This document shows, in pieces, positions 13,384-25,856 of a stretch of 64,000 nucleotides of DNA. A program made the translations under genes and the position numbers. Every line of letters begins with the position of its first letter. Position 1 is the stretch's first letter. Source of the stretch: Phascolomyces articulosus (taxonomy: Eukaryota > Mucoromycota > Mucoromycetes > Mucorales > Lichtheimiaceae); assembly GCA_025677815.1 (NCBI GenBank), contig JAIXMP010000002.1, positions 434,001 through 498,000 of the forward strand, read 5' to 3'. The notes under the pieces were generated by a model that was given only the letters and a program-made list of their open reading frames with translations, was not told where the DNA came from and did no database searches.

Positions 13384-13504
13384 GATATAACGATATTTTT
13401 CATAAATTAGTATCAGATATCATTGTAACGAAATAACGATATTTCCCTGCTTATTTGGTCTTGCAGTCCAAATTGTATCGTTATATCAAATATCGTTATA
13501 ACAA
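13384..13504. repeat. Small nested inverted-repeat element
   Basis: Left arm GATATAACGATATTT (13384-13398) and right arm AAATATCGTTATAAC (13490-13504) are inverted copies with one mismatch. A second inner pair (ATAACGATATTT near 13433, TATCGTTAT near 13477) nests inside. About 120 bp overall, no coding capacity; resembles a miniature hairpin element. Confidence 0.4.
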
Positions 13505-16500
13505 CAGACACAGTATCTGAGCAAACATTCTCAAGAGACGCCAGATCTATTTCACAAATAACAATTATATCCGATTGAACTTGCACAAATAGACCCGTGT
13601 TTCATCATCTATAACATATATTATTATTACTTGTTATACTCATGGAGAAGAAAAACAAGAGACTCATAGGAAGTTAATATAAGCCGTTTAGAAAACCCAT
13701 AAACATGTTTTCGTCCTTCTATTCTATTATATACTTATTTCAAACTCATTTATAACATATTACACCCAAAGAAAGCATTACCAAAACAGTCATTACATAG
13801 ATATTCAATGAATGGTCTGACTCAGGTACACCTTGTCATCCAATACGCTCCCTTTATAAATCCAAATATAGACTCCATTTCAGCTTATGCATCAAATGAT
13901 GAAATATTATAATCATTATATTGTAGAAAAAGAATGTTGGTACTATAATGAGAAAAAGCATGTTTTTGTGACGGGATTTCCATATAAAAACGGTGATGCT
14001 ACTGTTGTCAGATAATTCATGTACTCCCAGTTGTTCACATTCGTTTGTTTTTGGTCTTTAGAAGTTCCTGAAATTCGATATGAATTCAAATGTTGACAAA
14101 TCATCAAAGTTCCAGAACAAGGAAAAAATGTGTATTACCTTCTGATAATGTGTAGATTTCTTTTACCATCATGTGTTATTCTTGGTAATAACCTCAAGGT
14201 GATCAATTGTTAATCAATTGAAGTCATCCATTCGAATTGTGGTATGGTTTTTTTTAATTTTTTTATAAATAGCTGTCTGATCATCAAATACAGAAAGGAT
14301 CATCTTGCTCTATTAATACGTATCGTTATCTCCTTAACAGTATATTTAAAAATAAATGGAGCAGTGTAGAATATATTAGTATTGTAGGCATTAAGGAAAA
14401 TTATACAGTAATTAACCCTGCAATCCCCTAAGCCCCTCTTTAAAGTACTACTTTAATTTTTATCCACATCTTTACTTTTATTCCTTTTTTGATGTTTTTG
14501 AGAATCTATACAAGATGTCCATTAGCGAAGCAAATTAATAATATGAATGCCTCGCTCGACTCTTATCTTTGAATTGTGGTTATTGGTTCAGTGCATGTTG
14601 AATCACCTTTAGTATATAGTTTATTTTAAAGTACATTTTATAATACACCAAATATATAGATTAACTGTTGTTTATTTGATTATTAGTGGTAAGCATAATA
14701 TTTTTGTTACAATGGTACAATTTCGCTTTTTTTTTAAGAATATTTTGGAGAGATGCAGCTTTTAAAAAATACTCTTCTTTGCTGACTGTTCTGCGCTATG
14801 GATTCAAATAAGGGAAGGGGAATAAAGGATAATGCATCATCTTGAAATTATTTCATGTTTCTCTACTATCTCAGACTTATATCTTCATCGGTGATGCTCA
14901 TCTTTCAGTCAAAGTTTATGCAAATCATAATCTCAGAAGAACATCCTTTCTTCGCGGATAATCAATTCTCTTCATACGTACGTAATTTGATCATTGCCGT
15001 ATATAGTGATTTACCTATTATCCCCCCCTATATTATCAATGACGGTTAAGCACAACAGCATATGATGCTGATATATTTATTTTTACGTTGTTACGCCACG
15101 ATAAAAATGGTAAACAATTTTAATATTCTACAAAAAGCTTTTCCTCCACAATTATTGGATACTACTTTCAATATAGAATTAATATTTACTATATATTGAA
15201 CGAAATACATCTTTGATCCTACAACAAATAGTAAGTATACTTATATTTTCCTCTTCTTCGTTGTATCATTGAAAAGTCAATGATAACATACTAATTATAT
15301 TATTTCCAAAACTCCAAGACCTCCCCGCTAGGAGGAAAGATATCATAACACAAAGTAGGAGGAGAACAACGAAAATAGAATGATGATACATTCCAATGGC
15401 CTAGACCTTTGTTTATTGCTGTGGATGTATAATAAAAAAGAAATATGCAAATGATACAGTTTAATTTTTTTAACGTTTCATTTTACTTTAAAGAAAGACG
15501 AACAGGTCGTCAACATTTAATGTTTATTGATGGCGCAAGGTCCTATAACTGGATCTGAGTTAGCACATATATATTTTAGTATCATAATAATGGCTATTGA
15601 TGATGAGCAACATGCATCAGTAAAGAGCTTACAGATATGGTTCGTGCCACGTGTAATTCTTTTATTATCCTTTCATCAATAGTTTTTTTATTTCATTCTT
15701 TTTTTATTCATGAAATATCATTATTAATTTTTCTTATTTTCATATGAGAGGGAATATATTGTAATAACAATAAGGATAATCTAATCAACATCTTTACCCC
15801 AGTATCGTTTTAAAGAAGGACAAAAAAGTCTTGTTCATACTGTATTTTGTTATTAAACAGTGTAAGAAGAATATATTAAAGGGGAAGAATAAATATACTT
15901 TTCCTCTTCATACTTCCCACCTACTCCTTAATATCTTTTGTAAAAATTCCATATTGGCGGTTATTGTTATTGTTGTTTAGATGCACAGGTATAAACATTA
16001 TTCTATGATACAAGATATATAAGTCGGCTCAACGGTAACTTTGTTGCAATAATAAATAAACAACAACAACATAACTGAATCCTTTTGAAATGCCAAGAAG
16101 GCTGACAATCTCACCATTCATATTTTTTATCATGTTAATATGGCAATAATGCGGTTAAAAATAAATTGAAGCACTTTTTTTAAAAAAGATTCCAATAAAA
16201 GAACATGTTTTAGGGGAGAAGCGTTTGGAGTGTCTGATGTCTGATGGAGGGATCCCGAGGTTTCGTTGACTGTTCCACAAATCTATCGCAACACAAAAAG
16301 AAAAATAAACTTTAAAATTCCATCACAATTATCGATTGTATATTATGCTAGTCTCTATAAGGTTCTTCCTATTTCTCTTTTGATATATATATATAAATAA
16401 GTTTCCTTATATTACAAGCTTATAAACAACAACAACAACAATACTTAGAATTCAAAGTGTTCTTGTATTTCATAAGTCATAATGAACTAGAATTGTAAGG

Positions 16501-16944
16501 AAATTAGAATATAAAAAAAGAAAAGAATGCGCGGTGGCTACTTCATATTTATTACAAACAAATACTATTTATATTTTTATTAATATGGTATCATTTTGAA
16601 GAAGAGACGAAAAACACATACGTATTGGTTATTAGGGAGGCAAAATAAAAAGGTTTCAATTGGGTCTGGACTAATGTTTTTATGACATTCTTTCAGATCA
16701 ATTAGGGCTTGAGATCCGTGTTTTTTTTTAAAAAAAAAAAACTTGATTGATGGGCAACAGCACGCAGCATGAGGCAAGAAAAAAAATAGGTAGAGAGGGG
16801 ATGGTCAAATAATGAAAAATAGTTGGTTTGTTTATATTCAGGTTTAAAAAAATAGGCTTCAATGATACATCTTGTTAAAAACAGTAAGGCTGATGATGGT
16901 GGTGGTGAGTGCGTCTCTCTCAAGGTCATCTGCATCATTTGTGT

Positions 16945-16948
<4 letters not shown>

Positions 16949-16999
<51 letters not shown>
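16949..16999 (+). repeat. 51-nt poly-A run
   Basis: Uninterrupted A tract in intergenic DNA. No retroelement body is recognised upstream and I saw no target-site duplication, so a reverse-transcribed insert is not supported. Confidence 0.8.
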
Positions 17000-17001
<2 letters not shown>

Positions 17002-17490
17002 AGAAAAAGAAGTTGTCCTTTTTACGTATATATCGAAAGCTTATATCCAAATAGGGCTTTTTGTATAAACTGGTAAAAGTATTATTTCCCTAAAAGTTCA
17101 AGTGCCAAAATGCGTGTGTAAAAGCATGATGAGGTTCCATGCAGCATAAATAGTGGCACATAACAAAAATAATTACAAAAGTGCCCTTTCTTTTTTGGTT
17201 GGTTCCTAATCATTACTTGGGAACCTTACGAAAAAGATACCTCTTTTTTTATACCTTAAATTTATTAGGGTCCATGATTGAGAAAAAAAAAACAAGGACG
17301 AAGAAGAAGAGGAGGTAATAGAGGGAGAAGACAAGAATGAATTGCAATCGTATCACATCATCATCATCATCATCACTAGTGATGGGTATTGTGACAATAG
17401 CAAAGCTCACGTTAAACTGTTCAATGAGTATTCTTAGTAATATATACTGTTAGTAGTAAGAGAAAAAAACGTTGCCACAGCCTGCTTCAA

Positions 17491-17620
17491 CCTAAAGGGG
17501 CTAAGTTTGCATACAATAAAAAATAACCCATCAAGGAGGGGTTTTGTGTAGTTGCAGTAGTACGCGAGGCATCCGTTCAAGGAGGGGATATCCCGACCAC
17601 GAGTAGTTTGTATATAAATA
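17491..17620 (+). promoter_or_regulatory. Chitin deacetylase promoter: AGGGG elements and TATA box
   Basis: A TATATAAATA box at 17611-17620 lies 111 bp upstream of the ATG. Upstream are AGGGG at about 17496-17500 and a direct repeat TCAAGGAGGGG at 17531-17541 and 17577-17587 (46-bp spacing). AGGGG/CCCCT is the fungal stress-response element read by Msn2/4-type zinc fingers; use of that factor here is inference. Confidence 0.45.
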
Positions 17621-17730
17621 CCCCAAATCCATTTTACATTTTTTTTATTCTTCATTCAATTCCTCTTCTCAAGCATTTAAGCATTTATATTTTATTTAAA
17701 ACAAACCCTATTTCTAATTATTTTATTATC

Positions 17731-19012
17731 ATGAAACTATCTTTGGCTATCGTCACCGCTACATTCGTTGGACTTCTTGGGTCCATGGCCGCGAATGCTA
17801 TTCCATTGGAACGTCGAGCACCAGCTCCTGTTATTAATAAATGCAGTGGAAAACGTCTAGCCCTTACATTTGATGATGGTCCACATATTTATACTTACAA
17901 GCTTGCCTCCATGCTACATAGTAAAGGTGTGAAGGCTACCTTCTTTATTAATGGTGATAATTATCAGTAAAGTATCCAACAACAAAATGATTTTTACTAT
18001 ATTTATATAGTTTTTCTGTTTATTTATATGGAGGAAGGGCTTTGCAAAGTTGTATGATAACTCATTATTCAATTGGTTTCATTATTTTTTTTTTTTGCGT
18101 AGCAAATTGACGGATCCAGCTCCAAGTGGCGGTACTTATGCTGATGTTTTGAAGCATTCTTATAATCTTGGTCACCAGATTGCCAGCCACACGTATAGAC
18201 ATAAAAATCTTGACAAACTTAGTGAAAGTCAAGTCAGAGAAGAAATGAACTCTAATTCGGATGCTATCAACGCTGCTATTGGTAGAAGGTAATAATTAGA
18301 TGCAGAAAAAAAATCAGGATGCACTCTTACTAGGATAACTATATTTTTTACAGGATGAGACTAACCAATTAATTTTCTTTTCATATTTATTACAATACAT
18401 AAAAAATCGAATAGACCTGCCTGTAAGTATAAACGTGGTTGAAATCTATAAAGATACTGGTCAATCATATCAGATATTATATTAAATCCATTCTATCGAC
18501 TATTTATTCTATAATAGTTATGCGTCCTCCTGAAGGTGCTTATAATGGTGATACACTTAACATCCTTGGTCAACTTGGTTATACGTATGTATATAATTTA
18601 TATTATAGATTGAACAGTGAAGAAAAAAATAATAATGATATACTAATGCTAATTCATATACAACCTTTTTTTTTTCAATTAAATATAGTGTTGTCATTTG
18701 GGATATTGATGTTCAAGACTGGACTAGTAATACTCTTAGTAAACAACAAGATATTTACCGTGAGGCTCTCGAATCTGGTAGTGGAGGTCATATTGCATTG
18801 CAACATGATGTAAGTTTTCATGGTATTTGCCCATTTACGTTGGTGTTCATTTACTAAACAAATATATATTTCTAATTACTTTGTTATTGTATAAATAGGT
18901 CTATCAACAAACTGCTGAAGAATTGGCGCCATGGATCGTCGATTATGCTCAAAGCGAAGGATATGAGTTTGTCACAGTTGCTGAATGTGCTGGTACCAGT
19001 GCATATCATTAA
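17731..19012 (+). CDS. Secreted chitin/polysaccharide deacetylase (CE4)
   Basis: Removes N-acetyl groups from chitin, giving chitosan, in the wall or outside the cell. Exons: 17731-17966, 18103-18288, 18415-18422 (8 nt), 18518-18584, 18689-18809 and 18899-19012. They total 732 nt (243 aa). The signal peptide is about residues 1-21, followed by a possible pro-segment ending PLERR. All five CE4 motifs are present in order: TFDDGP (nucleophile and metal Asp), SHTYRH (metal His pair), RPPEGAYN (usually RPPYG, so Tyr becomes Glu), DVQDW and IALQHD. There is no chitin-binding domain, GPI tail or long C-terminal extension, so the product is a compact secreted catalytic domain. An 8-nt microexon joins GRR to PAFMRPP and is required for frame. 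It is convergent with eL21. Chitin is the usual substrate of fungal members; a bacterial-type peptidoglycan role is unlikely. Confidence 0.9.
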
Positions 19013-19598
19013 GTGTATATTTTGGATGGAATCCCTTTATCATATTTTATTATCATTCACATCAAACCAAAATAATCGTTTCTGTAATTGGACGATGCAG
19101 TAAAAAATATATGTATCCATTTAATATATCCCCCCCATCAATCTTTCTCACACACACCAGAGCTGATGTTGTAGTTGTATTTTTGCTTTCTAGAAAGTCA
19201 CTTTTTTTTTAAAAAAAACAGGCTGTATTAATTAAATAAAGGAACATCTTCATAATTGTTTTTGCATCATCATAATAATACCGCTCCAAAAAATTGTTTC
19301 CATTTAATTCATTAATTGACTTTTGCTGTTGTAAAATCCTAAAGTCTTTTTAGTGGGGATTACAGTAAAATCGCGGCATTGTTTTTTTTTCTTTCTCCTA
19401 TATACAGCAACACCTCCATTTTACATTCGAAAAAAAAAAATGCAGTTGAGGAGCAAATATTTGCTTCAAATAAAGAAAAAGAAACATGGAGAAACATATC
19501 AACAAAGACGCAAAAACACACATAAAATATATATATCATCCAACGAAATAAAATGCCAAAAGAAGTTTTATTGCAACACAATCCACAATGAACACATT
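19013..19598. other. Convergent 3' flanks of chitin deacetylase and eL21
   Basis: About 590 bp of AT-rich DNA between two convergent genes, with A/T homopolymers and AATAAA-like hexamers. No gene or structured element recognised. Confidence 0.6.
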
Positions 19599-20395
19599 TT
19601 ACAAAAGAGTTTCGTAAGGGACGGGGGCGATGGTTTGGGGAACGTTCTTCTTGGCCTTGACGTAACGAGCCTCACGGGGTTGAGCAGGAAGTCTCTTCAA
19701 GAAAACCTTGGCTATATATCATTCGAAATGTAAAGTAAAAAAATTTATTTTCAATACCTTGTCCAATTTTTTTTTGGTGTAGCTATACTAAGCTAAAGAA
19801 ACACAAAAAAAAAAAAACTTACCACCGGATTCCTTAGCAGCAGCCTTCTTGGCACGGTTTTCCTTGACACGATCCAAGAATTCTTGACGGCACTTGGAGT
19901 GCTTGACGTGTTCAATACGGAGGTTGACACGCTTTTCCATGTAGCGGCCACCGACCTTCTTGTGAATAATGACACCCACGGCAGACTTGGTGACATTGTA
20001 GACAACACCAGTGCGACTGTAATAAAAAAAATCAATTATAACGTTCTTTGTTTATATCCCACTTTGCTTTGGGATGTTTTTCAAGAGACCAAAATAAAAC
20101 TGTAAAAAAAAACTTACCCGTGATAGAACTTGTGGGGCATACCCTTTTGAACGGCAGCGTTGGCCTTAATGTCGACAATATCGCCAGTCTTGTAGGTCTT
20201 CAAATAGGTGGAGAGAGGAATGGCGCCATGGTCACGGAATTTCCGCGAGAACATGTGGCGGGTGCGAGCGCGAACTAATTATTATAAACAAAATGGACAT
20301 CATGGTCATTATCATTCTTTTATGGGTATATCCATTATCGAAAAAAAAAAGTTGCTGAATTATTTTTTTTACTTACGACCGAAGGAGTGAGGCAT
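19599..20395 (-). CDS. RPL21: 60S ribosomal protein eL21
   Basis: Structural protein of the cytosolic large subunit. Exons (right to left): 20377-20395, 20118-20274, 19823-20016 and 19599-19711. They total 483 nt (160 aa), exactly the family length. The protein starts [15 protein letters not shown] and carries the [13 protein letters not shown] and [18 protein letters not shown] blocks typical of eL21, then a basic C terminus. The first coding exon is only 19 nt, as is common in fungal ribosomal protein genes. Codon choice is more C-rich at third positions than in neighbouring genes, fitting high expression. It is divergent from the uS4 gene across about 1.3 kb. Confidence 0.95.
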
Positions 20396-21670
20396 TCTAT
20401 ATTTGTTTTAGATTGATGAAAATAATAAAAAATTTTAATTAATAAATCAATCCATTTAAAAAAATAAATGTGAATCATTAATAACCAAAGCTACATTTTC
20501 TACTCAATAATAAAGTGTAGAATGGCCTGGATTCACTCAATCGCTCGCGTCAAATTACCTGTCAACGGATTAAGTTCGAAAAAGAAAGAAAGAGCCAGAG
20601 TAGTATAACATGGAAAAATATTTTCTAGCCGCTAAGGCACGAACAGTCACGATTTTTTCGATCTGGTTTAATATGCCACCTGAGTATATCCAAGCAGCAC
20701 TACAAACTATTATTGACAGATATAATATGGATGTCTATCCGAAAAATGGGTTTGCATCTGCACATATATTTATATTTAACTCCTTATTTTTATAGGTAAT
20801 TGATAATTCAAAGACGTATATGATTATTAATGTACCCATAATAGTGTGAATCTTTATGTATTGTAGGTTACATGTCGTTTTGAATAACTTCACCAGTTAG
20901 TTATTATGGAAGAAAGTATATAGTATATGGAAAGTGTGTTGACATAGTAAATGTTGTTACAGGTTCAGTACTATATAGTTATAACAAGCTATAGCTGCAG
21001 TGATAAATAATGACTGAGTGTTATATAGGTTTTGATCAACAACAACAGACATCATACATGACAACACATTGATCAAGCATATATACTAATATTACCTATA
21101 CAAAATTCGGAGAGTCGTGGGATCATAAAACATTTCAAACCCTGTTTATCTTAGAATAACTGCTACATTAATTGTTTATTATTAATCATTTTAGACATTA
21201 ATATCATTGGTCTATCATAAACATATATTGTTCTTCCAGTAATGAATAGTGATCTGCCACTTGTAATGTTACTGTAGTGTGATATCGTATACTCTGACAT
21301 CATTGCATGATTTTCATGTACAAATTTACGGATTTCTTAAATAAATTTCTAGGATTTCTTGTATAGTTTTTCAAAAATTGAAATAATGATAGAATACAAA
21401 TATGCATACTATATTAATATACTCACCATCTTATTGATCTATATGAGAGGATGCGGGACGGGAAGTTTTTTGACATGATGATCAGGATCTGGGTAACCAT
21501 TTACATTTTCCTGTAGCAAAAAAATGAGGCTTGTAATTTCATCCAATCAATTTTCATAAAACAAGTTTTTTTTTTTTTTTTTTTACGAACGGAGAACGCG
21601 GACCAGTGTGTAAAAGTACGATCAAAGGCAGCAAATTGTTGTTTTCTTCCTTTTCTACTGTCCACACAGC
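20396..21670. other. Divergent promoter region between eL21 and uS4
   Basis: AT-rich, with an 18-nt T run at 21567-21584 just before the uS4 leader. No shared motif between the two ribosomal protein promoters was evident by eye. The open frame at 20610-20795 is not supported. Confidence 0.55.
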
Positions 21671-22402
21671 ATGACTGGTGCGTATAGAACCTACAGCAAG
21701 ACCTACAAGGTCCCCAAGCGTCCCTACGAGTCTGCTCGTCTCGACCAAGAATTGAAGTTGGTCGGTGAATATGGTTTGAAGAACAAGAAGGAAGTCTGGC
21801 GTGTCGGATTGACCCTTTCCAAGATTCGTCGTGCTGCCCGTGAGTTGCTCACTTTGGACGAAAAGGACCCCCGCCGTCTTTTCGAGGGTAATGCCTTGAT
21901 TCGCCGTTTGGTCCGCATTGGTGTGTTGGACGAATCCCGCATGAAGCTCGATTTCGTTTTGAGTTTAAAGATTGAAGATTTCTTGGAACGTCGTTTGCAA
22001 ACCCAAGTCTTCAAGTCTGGTTTGGCCAAGTCCATTCACCACGCTCGTGTCTTGATCCGTCAACGTCACATTCGTGTTGGCAAGCAAATCGTGAACGTTC
22101 CCTCGTTCATTGTTCGTTTGGTATGTCTTTATATATTTTTTCTCCGTACCTTAAAGTGGTAGTAATAATAGGATTTTGGAGAGTGCGAAGATATTTTACA
22201 TGTATGAAAAATATTGACTTCTGTTTTTTTTTCCTTGTAAATTTTTTTTTCTGGGAAAATTTGAATTTATCAATAATAGGACTCCCAAAAGCACATCGAC
22301 TTTGCTTTGACCTCCCCCTATGGTGGTGGCCGTGCTGGTCGTGTTAAGAGAAAGCGCGCTGCTGCCGCTGCTGGTGGTGATGATGAAGAAGATGAAGAGT
22401 AA
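21671..22402 (+). CDS. RPS9: 40S ribosomal protein uS4
   Basis: Small-subunit primary rRNA-binding protein. Exons 21671-22120 and 22280-22402 (573 nt, 190 aa). It begins [18 protein letters not shown], has the long basic helical region, and an S4 RNA-binding domain at about residues 105-160 ([33 protein letters not shown]). The C terminus is [15 protein letters not shown] plus an acidic tail ending EEDEE. The start was chosen because translation begins at the first ATG of the conserved N terminus. The single intron sits after FIVRL in phase 0. Codon bias matches eL21. Confidence 0.96.
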
Positions 22403-23134
22403 ATTTTTCATCATATTTGTTCTCCCCTTGATTCAAAATAAAATAAAAAGATCCTCAAATAACTTGTTGGAATTCAAAAAGTACATAAATGTGTGTGTTT
22501 ACCAGTTATAATATTAAATGTGTCCATCTGTTTGATAGTTAAGCTTATAATCTTTGGCTTGGGAAATTTTGTTTATTTTACTGTGTTTCTTTTGTAATAG
22601 TGTTTCCTATTAACTCGATTTGGACTGATAGGGTGAGTAATTGAGAAAAAAAGCGAAAGAGGTGATGGAGAAGAAGGATTACAGATGACTCTGTTGCATT
22701 TGTGTATATTGTATATGGCTAAATCATTAAATGCCATTCCACATACAGCGACCACCATGATAAAATGGAGGTTCAGTGTCTTTTACCTACATCTATTGGG
22801 AATCAATCGTGTCTCGTATCATAGTGAAAGATTCTTCTCATCACTGTTCCCTTTCTTCTTGGGAACTACATATATATATTCAAAATAAGTGAACTGAAGA
22901 TTGAAGGTCATAAATGAGGGTGGGGGTTTTTTTTTTTACAAAACGATACGTAGTTAAATAAGTCAGATAATAAATGCTTGTGTTTGGTATAAAAGGTAGT
23001 ATATAAAAAAAAAGACTAAGTACTAATATGTGATAAAATGATAATAATAAACATGTATGTAGCGTTTGGGATTATACCAGTAAGTATTAAAATAGGATAA
23101 AAAAGAAAAAATAGAATTATAATAGGAATATATA
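22403..23134. other. Convergent 3' flanks of uS4 and the Frizzled-like gene
   Basis: About 730 bp of AT-rich DNA. Small open frames at 22573-22758 (-) and 22685-22888 (+) lack splice sites or domains. Nothing else seen. Confidence 0.55.
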
Positions 23135-25856
23135 TTACAAAGCGTAAAACTGATCACCATTTTTTTCAACATGTCCCCGCATGCCCATGGATACTCGTAT
23201 ACTGTAAATGAAATCGTTCCAATCTCGTAGTAAAGATCGTTTGACGAAATTTAAGAAGAGTGAAATACCAATAATACTAACAAGTGCTTCAGCAGTAATC
23301 ATTAGTGGGAATGGAGGTAAGTATTCTTCCAAATGATGAGTGCAGTCATTTTGATGCATTTCAGGATTCATCATACAGCCAATCCAATCATATATCACAG
23401 TAGGCTCGTGCTTTAATTCCATCATTTTGCTAATTTGAATCATATAGAAAAGCTATATACATATACACAAAGAGATGGTGTTGTTAAGATTTTGAAACGA
23501 TTATTATGGATAAAGAGATCGTGGTAATAAAATAGACGATGGTTGTTCCTACCCAATAAAATAGAACAGCAATCACCATGACTGAGGCTAACAGCAAAGC
23601 TCGCCATTGGATCTTGACAGCTGCAATTGCATGACGATGTCGTCGAATACGTGGTTTCGTTTGTTGCGAGAGTGTTGAACTTGGTGCTCCTGTTGATCCT
23701 GAAAGGGATTGTGACATTTCTGCTTCCATACCCATCTTCATAGCAACCTAATATTTTTTTATGATGTAAATAAGAACGTAAAAATGGATGAACGAGGTCA
23801 TTACTCATGCAGTATATCAGAAAAAAAATATATATACGTACTCGACCGATATAGATAAACGTCGCAAAATGGACGATAAACCCTGGTATCGCAACAGCTG
23901 CCATTGGATAGAAAAACGCTTTCATAATAAGGTCCACTTCAACCAAACAAAGATTGGCAAATTCAAATTTGACCGCATGAAGCCCAAGACATACACTCAT
24001 CATGGCAGCAGGTACACCCCAACATATGATATTGAGGATAATATACTTGTCCATCAAAAAGTTATTATTCCATACAGTGTGAAGATGAAGATTGAGAATC
24101 ATGACTGTGCACCACATGGTACTTCCCATGGATGAGAATATCAAGAGCGCACCTAGCAAACAAGAATCACCTCATATTAATCAGTTGAAACACAAAAAAT
24201 TATCTCTGTATAATAGTAAATGTATACACTTTATACCTTGTACAGCACATAATATGTTATTATCTTGCGCTCCTTGTCTTATACCATCAGCTGCACATTG
24301 AAGTCGTTTAGGATTTCCAATTGAAAAAAAAGCAACAAAACTGAATATAAAGATACAGCCGGCAATGAATAAAATAATGATAGTTGGATGTCTGTCATAT
24401 CATAGAAAATAGGATGTATATAGTTAGTATATAAATTGAATATATCGTAAGATAAGCTTACTTTTTTTTTTAAAAAAAAAAAAAGATCATTTATAATATG
24501 TTGGCGAAACTAAAAAAAAAAGCTCTATCGGCGTACCTTCTCTTGTCTGGTAATATTAAATAGCTTACAAACACAAAAAATGACAGTACACCCGATATAA
24601 TTCGAATGATATCAGTGGCAAGGAACCCTTTCTCAGTATAACTTTCTTTGTAAAACTATAAAGGGATTGGCATTTGTAAAAATTAATATGAAATCGGTCA
24701 AATTTTCTCACGTGATGGGTGACCTAGCATAAATAGTGAAAACATACATAATTTTGAGCGGGACAAGGAATGCAACAACCGAAATTACAGTAGATTGGAT
24801 CAATCGTTTCATCCGACCCCACTTTTGCCAGAGGATCTTTGATAAAAGGCGGTGTACATTCAGAAAGAACATATCCTTTTGGAACAGCTGATACATTGAA
24901 TCCATACGAAGCCTTAACCGGATCTATGATTTTTTTCAAGATCCGAAACATCAATTGTTCATATAAGTATTTAGGAGGGTGAAGAAATGGCAATGACGTT
25001 CGATGAGCGCATGCTTACCCTTTGCAGCTACAGCATTACAATTGCTATCTGGTTGAGGTGGCAAGTTGGTGAATGGTGAGATAGCGGTACAATCAGGTAA
25101 TGCTTCCATGCTTCCAGTGATATTAAAGATCACTTTACAAGTGTCGCGTGCATGTTCACAAGCTGATTGACATCCTGTTTCGGCAGCGGATACTAAATAT
25201 ATTATGACGGGTTGTTCAGTCATGCTTTATACATGCTTGTTTATTTGTCTATTATGTAATGTAATTACCTTGAGTACCATTTCGTTCGGATGTACTGCAT
25301 CGTGGATAATAGAATGGACAGGAATATTGATAATATGCTTCAACACAAGAGTAATAAATATCACCTAGCCATCTTGTTAAATTCCCTAATGGTTGTAATT
25401 TTTGTTCAATGGCTTCAAATGTTGCCCCGTCTGGAAGATATACATCGTAGTCCACGTAATCCTGGGATTTGATAATCAATGAGTGAGCGTGAGATTTCGT
25501 TACATACCTAGTTAATTGAAATTCTTTTTATACAATTTATTTTTTGTTTTGTATAAAAATTATTGTTGGTGACACCTACAGAACAAATACCACCAGGGTA
25601 TCGAGCGCATTGGGCAGCTAAAAAAAATCAACACAATTTTTTGTTAGGATATTTTTATACGCGACGAATTAATACTGTAATGATAGTAAGTAATTTAGGT
25701 ATGGGTAATATATGTTGCGTATAAGATGATGATAATGAGGATGAAATATAGCATACTATTAGATGGTTGATCCGTTCCTTGTGATTGAGCGAGTGGTATA
25801 GAAAATATGAATAAGAATAAGATTTGATAATATATTGAAGCAATCGTCGTTTTCAT
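23135..25856 (-). CDS. Frizzled/Smoothened-like seven-transmembrane receptor with cysteine-rich ectodomain
   Basis: Exons (right to left): 25757-25856, 25580-25617, 25269-25461, 25019-25192, 24748-24923, 24537-24655, 24237-24391, 23842-24152, 23553-23747 and 23135-23452. They total 1779 nt (592 aa). Signal peptide about residues 1-25. The ectodomain (about 30-245) has roughly 15 cysteines, including CARYPGGIC, CPFYYPRC, GCQSACEHARDTC and CNFGCCIPCP, as in Frizzled CRD-type domains. Seven hydrophobic segments follow. TM2-TM3 show the DNNILC and STMWCTVM pattern, and loop 3 is Ser/Gln-rich and basic. After TM7 comes KRSLLRDW, where Frizzled proteins have KTxxxW; the spacing differs, so Dishevelled-type coupling is not implied. 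Frizzled-like receptors have been reported in early-diverging fungi and Dictyostelium; ligand and pathway are unknown. The donor ending the 23553-23747 exon was chosen by phase and TM6 fit and is the least certain join. Confidence 0.8.

Larger units (their letters stand above)
11973..17730. other. Gene-poor stretch, 5.8 kb
   Basis: No supported gene. Contents: a GC-rich hairpin cluster (12071-12136), an inverted-repeat element (13384-13504), a 51-nt poly-A run (16949-16999) and the promoter of the chitin deacetylase at the right end. Small open frames at 12042, 14855 and 16580-17068 look fortuitous. About 15500-15560 a short coding-like stretch ends at a stop and has no splice partners. Confidence 0.55.

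Noticed and set aside
15490..15560. Coding-like stretch (RRTGRQHLMFIDGARS)
   Set aside because: Ends at a stop, no flanking exons or domain; could be chance or an old relic.
16862..17068. Open frame through the poly-A run
   Set aside because: Poly-Lys created by A51; not a gene.
24092..24301. Plus-strand frames over the Frizzled-like gene (23788-24301)
   Set aside because: Shadows of the minus-strand exons, no independent support.
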